NCBI GenBank assembly: GCA_019677205.1
Contig: JAAMXY010004256.1
Coordinates: 1 to 52,796, forward strand
Length of the DNA stretch: 52,796 nt
Source of the DNA: Pinguiococcus pyrenoidosus
Taxonomy: Eukaryota > Sar > Pinguiophyceae > Pinguiochrysidales > Pinguiochrysidaceae
Direction: 5' to 3'
Under the pieces are notes generated by a model that made no database searches, was not told the DNA's origin, and saw only the letters and a list, made by a program, of their open reading frames with translations. Below are positions 15,001 to 21,372 of the stretch, one piece after another. The position numbers and the translations under genes are program-made. How positions within the stretch are numbered: the first letter of the stretch is position 1; each line of letters begins with the position of its first letter.

Positions 15001-15879
15001 CTTGCGAGGTGTCGCAGTGCTTTGCCAGTATGTGGTGGCGTCGGCCGTTGCGGCATTCCTCGCAGGGAATCCCGGGTCGGTAGCCGTGGCCACGGCCGTC
15101 TCCGGCACGAGGGGAATGGCTTTCTCGAGCGCTTCCTTCGGCACGGTGCAGTCCTTGAACAGGCAGAGAGGCGGAAAGGAAGCGATCTGCTGTTCCAGCA
15201 TCGTCAAGGGAGCTTGCAGAAGGTCCGGGCCGATCTGGGGTACGGCATCGGCGAGAATCCCCAGCGAAGAGATGCACACGGTGTTGAGGCTGAAGGACAG
15301 CCGGGTCTCCGAGTCCGCCTCCACCGGTCGAGGAGGCGGTGCGAGGCGCAGCTTCCGATAGGCCTGGCGAGAGAGCTGCCGCTGCGCCTGCTCGTGATCC
15401 CGAAGGATCTCCACGAGCCGCTGGCGCTTGCCGAGCACCGCGTGATGGTCCACCAGCGGCACGAGCGCGGCGTGCGGGAGGGACAATACTTCCCGCGCCG
15501 CACTGTCCACGAGGTTCGTCATCGCCGCCTCGTCCGCTTCCTCCTCCTCCTCTTCCTCCTCCTCCTCCTCGTTGGCTTCGCCCGATTTCCGGAAGCGCTG
15601 CAGACACACCTCCATGGCACCCTCGTCGTCACGAGCAGGAAAGGCCCAGGAGGTGGAGGGCGCGCGATCCTCCTCCGCGATGGCGTCGATCTGGCTCAGC
15701 AGCTCGGGAGAACATAGACTCCTTTGCAGCATGTGAGCGAAAAGCTCGTGCTTCTTCGCCTCCTCCCAGGAAAGCCCTTGGATCCACGCCGGGGGCTGCA
15801 GCTTGGGCACTTCTCGGCCGCCGGACTCGGCCGAACTCGCCCCCTGGAGGCGGGATTTCCGCCGCGCGCGGGTCCTCAT
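1..15879 (-). CDS. Giant SPRY / zinc-finger / UBA protein, probable E3 ubiquitin ligase N-terminal part (partial)
   Basis: One frame is open from the ATG at 15879 to base 1: 5,293 codons, no stop, no visible intron, C-terminus outside the window. I checked every triplet in this frame. An in-frame TGA lies at 15894-15892, five codons upstream, so the start is firm. Seen in order: an acidic Glu run (about residue 110); a SPRY-like domain (about 585-710); a MORN-like stretch EFGRKKWEGF (about 730); a four-Cys RanBP2-type finger WRCRKCGFVSTKNCKACF (about 827-850); a second SPRY (about 1364-1487); a third ConA-like domain (about 1610-1775); a fourth SPRY-like domain (about 3050-3135); a Cys cluster WNCSECGARYAACARGYC (about 3940); a UBA-like segment with IEQLHIMGFNDN (about 4064-4115); and more CxxC clusters near 4870-4940. 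SPRY, RanBP2 fingers and UBA occur together in giant HECT-type ligases, so a HECT or other catalytic domain is expected beyond the left edge. It is not visible, so the enzyme class is inference. A 12-bp in-frame repeat lies near 7100-7150. Confidence 0.85.
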   Translation of the reverse strand, partial: MRTRARRKSRLQGASSAESGGREVPKLQPPAWIQGLSWEEAKKHELFAHMLQRSLCSPELLSQIDAIAEEDRAPSTSWAFPARDDEGAMEVCLQRFRKSGEANEEEEEEEEEEEADEAAMTNLVDSAAREVLSLPHAALVPLVDHHAVLGKRQRLVEILRDHEQAQRQLSRQAYRKLRLAPPPRPVEADSETRLSFSLNTVCISSLGILADAVPQIGPDLLQAPLTMLEQQIASFPPLCLFKDCTVPKEALEKAIPLVPETAVATATDPGFPARNAATADATTYWQSTATPRKGSSRSWACRLNELHSKVREVSSIFVRWHENDTLVLAPKRVVAHLKYTDHELVARGGEQDLLSNEGYEHFASIDLDQVPAAELRSGTTIRCSQLLELRERHRSPAAAGAKGASRTVWAVKLTMEESAGVPNKGKASICSVEVRTEDKQASAIDVSHLVEQLYDWYSRIAAEKSLVERAMTGMLRLTSAAATLTCALRIVESLLHQAATGPRRDRPDTSQGFYQMKLAAWYCLEVMQREQRDLRGKLAQNSDSVLMQIGSVSFDPEATSTSGVALQDGNTLAKCNTSSHSHALLSRSFNTGVWAWDFKIEQDVKNDETICLGAAVKPVTSSSYTSSTCLWMYRCYNGNLYARGNHIASPKERIHPGDKVTVTLDCEKHTLSYCINDEFDQGVCFTNVKGDVFPAVSFYGANRSVRFLGLTSVKAEGGPGVRYFGADDEFGRKKWEGFLRNRRRHGLGRLWYRAHGNHWVGFWHQDVQQGLQAFVRTSPAYDEDAGDGDFKGAGDAVRTTLFFFENDKNIRKATEDDIKTQLKLSEGWRCRKCGFVSTKNCKACFCCGQPCENEADSPVDQDHEEIDSQIEIASALLRRCSSLASIQQPVPSLQAVKQQHTARFCGEVFASPSGSPSREEEGHTPADVDPEEVYTPFALQPNARTFTQLTSLLRCCGDVDQIKVDAAMREDLQLSILNLARANFQCLMRSRLQPLDVGLMRPSRTAAPLDFGSAPAAHEPELMVDLRQCIGYLMTAEASSARLRNASAEAMAVGVHFLYPHFEEQCELLCQLIQHKLECGTATGDAGKGRCVLLHRLLWHYGTDTGLKGLLEQRRLQHGCLPGGSFSQALEKLLASLLALDQLRLDELVGERSPINPPPSLHTGILSSAQRVLEGIVRHTLFSYKDEEGGGAKDSAPGGAAAELRGPAGRGGNSFLRTCLGHLFEQLSGIFETMLTSVDASRLSPAEAEAYLQGSIVNSVLPIITSADIGLDVFEDLFDPISKLMRSCHSLVVRLPGLEQSEEMLACLSHYRFSDLTTPRSEASPDVHVMEDARFDPKQHSDAIELNQGDALLSSSSNGNQYCCGTLGFGLPNGPCCGSWEFCLEVDTLEDECSLFGAALLPLQNANYETSNRMWLFRAFNGQLYHNGTSGLGMNSKVHPGDRVRVEVNLHTGSIVFFVNGERQPHGFSDVTGPIYPCVVTYRAGIKVRIASVEVQDQASDVDLECRTEASLFTLPCRSIQRSARCPQSSGVSIPPSAFGIELRKQLHRSPCLVDLLEVPTELVYEHTDCGISLRPRFQIEANRDESSSCHAGDSPSGRSGPTWFGVILANCWTRSIGKHVLRVRVDATTSGSLGFGLIETAAVTKACAHLPPGSVPGSLGWRSDGTLWIDGEKVDLGPAASSSLRPGRTVSSGDVFLLEFDSTRGILVLHLNGKLLAPLIAESGPGASFLARHAEVRPYVAIGSGKDSVSISGGGVARSTFVLPWGVDILRSYGHWACRGAISLIRGREELKRSARKLLSFRELFQHGRRQPVRPDEFRDSLRKCAVSWEELGLPSDFTRANCHLLFSYLHGSSVRVSHGSRRSVLQYFLVPELMLMVAAAHHTRAFSDLCSLVAQLAALHQMDGIETYDIAALGHTADLPDHVYREGPSVPEPIWRIWRRLADLRTDLRFRRQSLRAQLETTDGLAQARIHSTMEDAAHDAEEGMFSGLVGTVRPFSGSIHELGRRRELGSRSTSVRRDSSSAESFEDAVNEDAASEAESHFSHENLGFEIIESATTVPEDALFLSEGRIARAQQGPSPSIASVGAEEAEAGEAVEAVSTTSSVLGEPQGPAVPEHERLSALRGGASVPETDSDPETSEFDETEEVKNEMEVSESKAESAAAGIHDLKEPELRSLPVERILGFRQHGVRAGHARRREASSNASRISSQDTSSVRTQASDDSSTVQHSEELRRLTAVPLWETCFKDEVLSAVGLSKILLSFASCSHTKEVGDSEESAKPISVVLRFIRGGLRSGSGLRSWEACDGEESMLASIEFGAPAKASGPVPSPVELARVLHESDTDARSRIRGLKILHGFLTFFGRQELRQSAHWSSLYDVMISLRVALDAASTSNSGLELLGAERQLLHRAVSEREKISEALMDQFGSLMQSYARDMSKDGRGCKASPAALTLLLHVTIMALSAFAGDRGHLSKLAFGDPERLQAFWESLKVLVCLRDAAVPFANAAAPWEYARAYLFDPASLRRNLLQCRLDLRSLKDLVDGAEGLVSPRPASPSVRDTGEGCNGREGSPFSSVSSQLLRYEDAFRIVARRAVHRIKSEVKQIRARAATSARRRRRERGVRYTYIVTAKNGIGVRVLPSPDSDRVGVSLQHKDIVEISDAFLCPGGQTFLRMACGQGWLFTRGVRGNYKDKAIMKCIRAEDGDERDAKSATASISSYETLSESAAGDVSILDQQANCVLVKARKAQSGRGSAWGEDGFIDLLASNDVRLEEDGIVGVSYYEVTCNCVGVFSDRRQGDANADGVPSALVYPVIDVGFVLCSRNEEDEETKNDEDADGARLAHRGFADVEQVASLYSSCGLSLLSRSRDAVIKSEDTWSVDESARNQAGGSAGQGATPRSQHPGSEDETQIIASVTESVTERATERATERAAEHETAVHGGNEAKESDATGQSPIAGSGDRLPSTNSSRDQQTAGSVVRASDETDASEVENRTPAEGTGSVISMPHSDTMADVLRQMARRMHSASTDGAPPLAEWPSLVKQDDTLGCGVRLESTKSDPQLEVYFTLNGERISTAAGRSIIEEKHLRRLRSGALLKPYIRLRGWCTIATLSAGPIYRFAEMPEAVLDERGTQALQRYLTLRDQKHALLPDRTPLADQAASNVKPMYQPDPPVRITFAENRSLQQIAWRMMCGLILSLRLFKGDAGAVRRLNERLMEFCLLRLEKATQSSENLSCPSRASSVDFLYGAACATQTLSLLPWLFLSVFPVGIAGGLEDAGSKDGVATEARCHDYASRMLGHVCVLLQSRFPHVRNTAADVLPELLRMLPPRMASASIRGGLQAWLVDMLKPGASRLPLLPDAQDSWHGPLVSYAVSVIADRLFAPLLVGSDPSSGHLAQAIASDGKQAPVLQDFKSGFGSGDVAITVASHLRRLVQAIAHQQLASPRPNQVTKIGSVVQLIRVLEAAEEADGMDNSGFARVLAVLWTLSGVDLLFEGGSCRVVRGAAPSTGKLYRLPCGQGEAFVSVENETARGPTRLRISTDDLCAVEKTLEASYQVIVQKSFTQGFQGSSQHGDLLRRLVKAFGSFLKPRTPPGGSTLLRDELCRLFALSGFCRLFCAGVKLQSLQEMGLNAHELLASLVSVASEKAPELEFDPVDFSLLRSTHSLQETWARFLDFHAMAGSEAPPSTAPDEEAEAKSSDLGTAEEQSGGCDGDRCEFEAAVRRVCLSAEAGEPSQDDMYVSSEYPLLYAVLADEVCENEVPRLDASGTAARQIGKFRRGSHILIEGACVLAGDSPGEHRVHLKVVDGGFVGIDVALDGPTLSTCVEPVSMAASDRLAQSLRDVQAPEAGAKELEGGQELPWVHRYAFTYTDIPPMSFHWKDLAPSSTQTPSKQAEDNAGSSSEAGGMRIQLTTSNFSRQGLLHQLSSHPLRLFRVCDRYPDLLDWNCSECGARYAACARGYCSTSLKKAPYILCHNCFRTDSSCFANALAQAEAYELRCAEIDRAEPGVARIVKSATSAADVALEARAMWEKSVEDDRSAKDTTPTAAREARSAPDAAAPPRVDGDDRIRGLVSQCIEQLHIMGFNDNLRPTVTAAVIAMNRSGLSSLEALVEQAVEFLTSGIPPSIMSQMSAERLPAPTAATEDETSRPAYAEMPMIDVGALDDPRLEDFLTSLRDDSAAVRAVRDEASSLTERTRLGRRALAASSVAASPRDGNSSPEDSAYITPPGSRTAGSALARRSSPSPTAFRSSTDIANRPMGQPRSQDAASSSAVPSAAAGMAANASEVPSPTAATTLDIAAGADEGVAFAIDGGMPLEDQRGTAQIGPRPSTARGRDLSSAGNPAHARFQREQSEDRLTAPIPVLVPEVDEVERSSMSESRRRDSGAYSSPPPPAPLLRQGPEITSAGMNADDFMRRSEVAAGADESDANDTSDVNSEAPSDADEVAEGSEAAGDEDDGATVASRQSAVSNNSGSDVLNEEDFPYPEFDGYDDYDGTDGRDEPPPPAFPILERRPSSVDGRSRSPVDGAMVLGSPRSSVGFTGLVGAEPLAPPERPTSASDSSPVAQTSTQIGASGHAEEGRNRVSDSEDDFSPPPGSTRRPIEVSKILDEGGRHRVSDLAFEEKASGATPRCMTRAVDCCDDEALGHVPPAKESVRHMQSACLASKTIFSLNACRSAIEFAHGDLAEAEQWLHRHAETLCPDTTIYSSTYSCLGFRSARRPLLARAEAPDEGQPRSDGESDALNSMWLDCEDKSPPVQQEGQPEQGQASANAATSKQTLESMMIPDLHRTGGYPYSSAHTAAEAVEWASRDLRIGSSAEDKGKARASLDDREVVAPLNPRRSVQGPRSTILRSIAPRKESSGHRTFAAIRCLTCNYIEFPGCSAHKQILGVRKDNGHAKCSVCSTATSTSAPWSTGCRLCKGPTSIIFLNMTLPETEFALKAFPSFARGSAEDTVRTHLLICSHCGAAAFPGIGGLSPSLAVDLSQSSGPRFCLAGSGKCFEKKDYEPLLEHVDGCDNAGGQLCAVPISLSFSEAKYLSQTAAAVPMHAFKRQASKRSGGGDGAKGGFSPRLICCTSAEAGLSQGLPGPAGVLLQPSVQPPDDPSEQRGKRRGVAAQGSVDTSDEDWQRLWMAGVVSVLNTKDASTNGSSAPVSSPRTPSFSVRDLDDGNVALARSSSSLVIKPPSEEDNGCRRVLLEMLDTSNGLVLPVFLSSKHALHVTEVCGVNVATDARPSLMLALKGTVRALSISWCRMMFQQISGAFLSDEVLPSATPADAEVALRPDLRIDTIVAMWLSSQ

Positions 15880-16567
15880 GCTAAGCTTGTCTCAGCTGAC
15901 GCCTTCTGGTGGCACGCTCAAGCTCTCTGCAGACGCCGAGGGCTTTCGAGCCTCGCGCTGCGGCGATCACTCTGGCGTTCTCGAGCCTTTTCCGCCCGAG
16001 ACGGTTCTGCTCGGCAAACGCCGGGGCTTGCTTTCGATACGACAGCGCCTGTCTTGGCCGCTGCGGACGCCACAGGCTCGACGTGGAAAGTCCTTACGAG
16101 GGCGTGGCAGCGTTCTTGCGCACTGCGGCTGAGAGACGAGCGCAACTATTCGAAAGACGCGCGCCGCACTTTTGGCGCCATGGCCAACCGTCTCGGGTAC
16201 CCGGCGCGAGTACCAGGCGAATTCAAGCTCCCTGAGCTGGAGGGACAGACGGACTGATACGAGAAGCGGAGGCTCCGAAGAAACGGCACGCACAGCGGGT
16301 CCGATCAGCGTCGTGGGTCCGCCCGGCCGGTCTGATTCCGGAGTAGATCGCGTGTATGCGTTTCATATTGCCGATCTTTGGAATTCTTTGGATATCTTCT
16401 TTCCATCGCTACAACGATGGAATGGAGAGAGCGGACCAGCGCCAGAGCCCTTCTGGGTCCGGAATCCCGAGGCAGAAGCGGAAGCTTCTGCACCAAAAAT
16501 GCTTCGTCCCGGATCTCGAGCAGCCGCAGTACTCTATATCGTACCGCATTTCCTGTGGGGCTGAAGA
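15880..16567. promoter_or_regulatory. Divergent spacer between giant gene and seven-pass gene
   Basis: This 688-bp spacer separates two start codons that point away from each other, so it should hold both promoters. The stretch at about 16345-16425 is AT-richer than its surroundings, with TTTCATATTG and GGATATCTTC. Short open frames on both strands here have no coding character. No further feature is seen. Confidence 0.4.
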
Positions 16568-17945
16568 ATGCTTCGATGCGCTAAGGTATACGATGGCTTC
16601 GAAGGCCTCCGAAGGCCGGGATGCGCCGTGTCCGTGGACAGGCTCGCAGAAACCGGAGAGGCGTTCGATCGCCCGGAGACTGCAGGACACTTATCGGCGG
16701 CTCCCTGTGTCCCACGGTCGCGTCATCGGGAGCATATCGCTGCCATGCTCTGTCGCAACAACGAGGAGTATCTCACGGAGGTGCCGTGCGACTGGCCCTG
16801 GCTACCGAGGGACGAGAACTGGGTCACGGAGCCGGCGTGCGAGCTCCTTGCCGCCGCCGAGGCCGCGAAGGAGCAGCCTAGCCTGCGCTTTCGCAAGATC
16901 GCCTTGCTCGTGTACTATGCCATCTTCTCCCTCGTGCTGTCCGTTCATCTCAGTCGCATCACAGTCCACCACGTGCGACGGGAGAACGTGCGGGACATGT
17001 TCAAGAGGAGATCGCTGCAGAAGCTTGTCCTGGCGACTCTGCAGGCTTGGACGATGACCATCTACCTGATCGATCCGGAAGGGGAACGGGGCCTCATCAA
17101 CTTCCACTTCAGCTTCTTCATCGTGTATGCGTCCGTTCTGTTCTACGCCGGCTTCTTCTTTCTCGCCGCCTCGGACTTGAAGACCATGGCTGCCACCATG
17201 CAGGCGACAGACTTGGTCCCATTGTCCATGACCGAGAGGGCCTACCTGGTGACGGGCCACCTCCTCAACGCGATTGTAGTCGGGTGCGCATCCGTGCGAC
17301 CGGCAGATGCGAGGCGGGGCGTCTTCCTCCGACTCCCCATCGGTGTGAGCTTTGTGCTCCTGGCCCTCTGGTGGTTCCTCGTCGGCGCTAGGTTCATCTA
17401 TTTCGCCAATCTGGTCATCAAGACCCTCGAAGCGAGTCATCGCGGAATGCACAGAACGTGCGGAACGGCAGCCGGCAGAGGAGGTGCGATGGCGAGATGA
17501 GGCCGCCTTTCGTAGTCGCTATTCGGGTCTGACGCTTCTGCGCGTAGGGAAGACTTACACACAAGACAGAAGCTCCGTGAACGAGAGCGGAGCAAAGGCA
17601 CGAGGGCATCGCGATCGGACGGCGAGTCGACTGAAGTGCGTCCGAATGGCGGCCTTCGTCATGTCTATAGCTTTTCTGCTCATGCTTCTGGAGCCGGGGA
17701 TCACGTTCCTCATCAACACCGACTGCTGGGACTGGAGGAGTCCGTCCGAGCCGTCCTACTGGAAGATCTTCTTCGACATCGCCCTTGTCGCTGGCATCTG
17801 GCTACCGTACAGAATGTTTGTGTGGCCCTACTTGTCACCAGTCCTGGCAGTGCTCTCCCGCTGCTTCAGGATACGAAGGCCCGGCGACGCTTCCGTCGCA
17901 GCTGCCGGCGCAAACAGCGTGGAAAGACAGCCTCCAGCAAACTAG
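16568..17945 (+). CDS. Seven-pass membrane protein, family not recognised
   Basis: Two exons, 16568-17483 and 17548-17945, give 437 residues. The frame changes between the two open frames, and a 64-nt intron (17484-17547) joins them exactly. It has donor AG|GTGCGA, branch-like TCTGAC and acceptor GTAG, with matching phase. The start ATG is two codons after an in-frame TGA. The next in-frame Met (16745, MLCRNNEEYL) is an alternative start. By eye there are about five hydrophobic segments in exon 1 (for example FRKIALLVYYAIFSLVL and INFHFSFFIVYASVLFYA). Two more are in exon 2 (MAAFVMSIAFLLMLLE and IFFDIALVAGIWLPYRMFVW). An Arg/Lys-rich loop separates segments 5 and 6. Seven passes suggest a GPCR-like or GOST-like receptor fold, but I see no diagnostic motif. 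Function is unknown. Confidence 0.65.
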
Positions 17946-18853
17946 CGCCTTTCTTGAAACACTGCACCTCTCGTTCGTGTGAGGATCCGACCTACACGTC
18001 GGTTTGCGAGCGATCAACTAAGATGCGCAGCCGGACTTCGTTCCGGCCGGATGCTGTCGACAGGAGCAACGAGCCTTGCTGAGTTTCGCTGACAAGCAAT
18101 GGATGAATTGAGAAAGGAACATCGAACAGCTTCATGTGCTTCGCAAAGGAAGAAGCAGCTCAAGGTCCCTCTTTGTTGCGTCTCTTCTTCCGTCAGCCGC
18201 AGGGATCCAAGTATGCAGCTGGGAGGCGGGAAATGTGTGGGTAGTCGAACGTCTCAAGGAATTGATGTCGGAGAAACATCGACGACTAGCTTCGAAGAGC
18301 AGAAGCGTTTCACACGTGCGCATGGTGTTGATTGACAACGGTTACAATGGTTTTGCGTCAACGGAAAGCGCGCGTTGGAAGGCGTCCTTGCTCTTTTTGT
18401 GCTTTTTTTTTTCGTCGAATGAGACGTTCAAGCATGACGAAGGGTCTGCGAAGGTTCCACTTTCTGACGAGACATGATTGTAGCCTGAAATGCAGGCAAT
18501 GCAAGCAATGCAAGCGATGCAAGCGATGCAAGCGATGCAAGCGATGTAAGCGATGCAAGCGATGTAAGCGATGCAAGCGATGTAAGCGATGTAAGCGATG
18601 CAAGCGATGTAAGCGATGCAAGCGATGTAAGCGATGCAAGCGATGTAAGCGATGTAAGCGATGCAAGCGATGCAAGCGATGCAAGCGATGCCAATGAAGG
18701 TCATGACCCAGCTCAGTGTTATAAAGTGTTTGGAGCGGAAATGGGAACGACAGAGTGGAAGGGGTCTCAGGGTGATCGAGACTGAAAGTGAGAGAAGAGC
18801 ATCAGCAACGGAAGGCCTCCGAGGTTCTCGATTTCTCCAACTTGTCGACTTCT
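17946..18853. other. Convergent intergenic spacer with tandem array
   Basis: This 908-bp spacer lies between the 3' ends of the seven-pass gene and the Vms1 gene. Apart from the 9-bp array listed separately and a T-run near 18405, I see no gene in it. Open frames here are short or are created by the array. Confidence 0.6.
18490..18687. repeat. 9-bp minisatellite ATG(C/T)AAGCG, 22 units
   Basis: Twenty-two head-to-tail 9-mers run from 18490 to 18687. The first two units are variants (ATGCAGGCA, ATGCAAGCA). All others are ATGCAAGCG (C) or ATGTAAGCG (T). From 544 on the order is T C T C T T C, T C T C T T C, C, C. So a seven-unit (63-bp) block is duplicated exactly at 18544-18606 and 18607-18669. 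The T units contain the splice-donor-like GTAAGC. Because the unit is a multiple of three, every frame stays open, and the apparent KRC or ACI repeat proteins are artefacts. Confidence 0.95.
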
Positions 18854-20904
18854 CTATCTGCCTAGTCTCCTTGCCGCCGCTTCGGCCACCAACACCCTCT
18901 TGTGGTCCGAAATGCATTTCGTGCTGCAGTACTGATAGTCCATGCGGAAGAAAGGGATGTCGTCTGGCCGGAATGGGGTGCCACACGCGTCGCACTTCGG
19001 CGCTCCAGCGGCGCGGAGCTGCTCGTCTTCCTCCTCCTTCCGCTTCCGCTCTACTTCTTCTAGCATCGCCGCATCCTGTGCCGTCTTCTCCAGCTGTGTC
19101 TGCTCCTTCTTCCGCTGCCTCTGCCGCCTCTTCTTTTCCTTCGCCTTCGCTTTTCGTCGCTCGGCCGCTGCCATCTGCTTTTCCTCCGTGGTTCCCTCAG
19201 CGACCCCGCAGCCGTCCCAGTCCCACTGAGACTCGTTCTGCCCTCGATACCGCCGAAAAGCATCGCGCACGGTTTTGCAGAATGCCACCTGGTACGCGGT
19301 CCGCGACCGCCAGTCTCGCGTCCCAGGGTTTGCGCCGGCGCCGAGGAGAGCCGCGACAGCCTCTGCACAAAACTGCTCTGCCAGCGAAGGGGCCTCCTCC
19401 ACCTCGCCATTGCCGTTCGAGCTCGACTCGGAATCCATGTGCGGATTCGCCGCGAGATGCAAGGGCGTCCTCCCGTCTCCATCCCTCTCCAGCAGGGCCT
19501 CCTGGAGCGTCACGGAGAGACCTTCATCGCCGTCCGTCTCTGGATCCGCGGGCTCCTCCCTTGCACCAGTTGCATCTTGACAGCGGAGCAGCGCTCCTCT
19601 TGGGTTTGCCAGCAGCTCAAGAAGAGAAGGCAGGTCGCCAAGCATGATGGCGCTTCTTAGCGCAATCCCAAGCGGACTGATCGGATCCAAAGATGGTTGA
19701 GGTGGCGTCGCCTCCTGCGTCGGCGCCGGCACCGGCGCCGACCCATGTTCCAAGCTCTCGAAGTTGTCTTTGCTCTCCGCATTCTCCTTCTCCTCCATGT
19801 CGTCCTCGATCACATCATCCCGCGGATCTTCTCGCACGAGCAGCTCAATCTCCATGCACTTGCCCCGCGTTTTCTTCACTTCTTCCAAGGTCGGCCTCTG
19901 TGTGGGAAATGGGACGAACCGCACCCTTTCGTCGCTGATGGGCACCCCGAGCGCTCCTTTGGAGCCTGAGGGTCCGAAAAGATGGTCTCTCATCGTCTTT
20001 GGACACACAAGCAGCAGCAAGGTGCAGGTCTGAAGCAGCTCCTGCCACCTCAGAAGCGTCGCGGCCACCTTCTCGCGCAGCGCCACCTCTCCCGCTCGGC
20101 GGAGGCTGGAGCCGACGCTCTTCGGCTTCCTCCCGCTAGAGTCCTGCGCGGACTGCGCCCCTCCCTGGCCCCGTCGCACCGTGTATTCCGTCACGGTCTT
20201 GTGCTCCAGCAGCCTGCCTCCGCGGAAGATGCCCGCGGCGAAGCGGCCGCTCCTCAGCATGAGCACCAGATGCGGCCCTGCCGTCTCCCGAAGAGCCCTC
20301 TCGACGCTCTGCAAAGCCTGGGCAGTCTCCGACTGGATCAAGGTGCCCTTGGGGAAGAGGCAGGTGCTAAGCCTCACCGCGTCGATGCCCAGCAGGAGAT
20401 GGCCGCTGGGTTTCTGCGCAGGCAGAAGCACAACCACGCTTTGTCCCTAGGGAGAGTCGCAAAGGCCCTTCAGTTTTCCCTGCCCTCTCTTTGCCCTTTG
20501 AAGAGAGCCACCCGTCCCTTGTGTCCCTTATGTTCTGGTGCACTCACCTTGACGAGCTCGCCTTCCTCTTCATCTTCGTAGTAGTTCGGTGTCGGCAGGT
20601 GCTTCGCTCTCGCCTCGGGACTCGCCAAAACGCGCAGGCCGTGGGGTTCTGTGGAAAGCAAAGACAGCCTGAACTTGAGCGAGAGTACACGGAGGCCCTC
20701 TCGCAGCTTTGACGGACCTGAATCCAGCTCTGGCGCCGCGTCGGCGTCGTCCTCGTCGTCCTCTCCGTCCACTTCTTCCGGCGCCGAGGCTGCGTCAGCT
20801 GACTCCACGGGCGAAACTGCGACCGAGGCAGGGCTCTCGTCTTCGAGCAACTGCGCGCCCAAGACGTCGGCTGCCGCCGAGCTGGCCACGAAGAAGTCCT
20901 CCAT
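18854..20904 (-). CDS. VMS1: Vms1/ANKZF1-type peptidyl-tRNA hydrolase
   Basis: Exons 20548-20904 and 18854-20446, with a 101-nt intron (donor AAG|GTGAGT, acceptor CCCTAG, phase 0), give 649 residues. Vms1 cleaves the peptidyl-tRNA ester on stalled 60S subunits in ribosome-associated quality control. The eRF1-like VLRF1 domain is seen in exon 2, with RRGQGGAQSAQD carrying the GGxQ catalytic loop. Further on there are ankyrin repeats (GDGRTPLHLAA, LLGAGANPGTRDW), a Lys/Arg/Glu-rich coiled coil and a C-terminal Cys motif (CDACGTPF and YCSTKC). The N-terminal C2H2 finger usual in this family is not seen. Exon 1 is acidic and low complexity. The gene is divergent from the TOP6B-like gene. Confidence 0.88.
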
Positions 20905-21372
20905 GCGGCGCTCTGGGTGCTGTGGCGCTATCGTCTCTCGCCAGCGCCGTTCGCGGGCGTTGTGGCTTTTGAAAGTAGAAGAATCGGGAGGAAAGTTTCA
21001 TATTATCGCAAGGCATATACGATTAAGAACTTAGGAAATGTACTATTATTAGGATATTTATTCTGTATTTGTTATAAATACTTCAAATATATGTTCTTTT
21101 GTGTGCCGACCAATCACGCCTCGCTCAATCCCCAACGAGCTTCCCGCCATTTCCCCCCGAACCCCGATTTGACCGCCAGCCAAACGACAAACTCCGCTCG
21201 ATAACAAAACCAACCCATGCGACCTCAACTCCGCTGAGCGTTGGCCTCGCAGGTCAAGCGCTTCCGCGGAGCGTCATCCAACTTCATCTTCCCCCCTTCC
21301 AGTACTTCTCGCGATTCGCTTGCTGACTTGTGGGGAGGCTTTGAGAGACACGAGAAGTGTGCCACGCACAGA
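20905..21372. promoter_or_regulatory. Bidirectional promoter region with AT-rich island
   Basis: This 468-bp spacer lies between the divergent VMS1 and TOP6B-like starts. Bases 20995-21105 are strongly AT-rich against GC-rich flanks and contain GTTATAAATACTTC, a TATA-like motif. The open frame that continues upstream of 21373 has no ATG and is probably untranslated leader. Confidence 0.55.

Noticed and set aside
13576-15717. 713-codon open frame on the plus strand
   Set aside because: It is antisense to the giant minus-strand gene, which has recognisable SPRY and zinc-finger sequence here. The plus translation has no domain and arises from GC-rich codon bias.
17436-17454. A 19-nt intron in the seven-pass gene
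   Set aside because: It restores frame but has no branch signal. A 64-nt intron at 17484-17547 with good donor, branch and acceptor fits better.
18332-18995. Repeat proteins of KRC or ACI type on either strand
   Set aside because: Produced by the 9-bp array, whose unit is a multiple of three. The flanks have no coding character.
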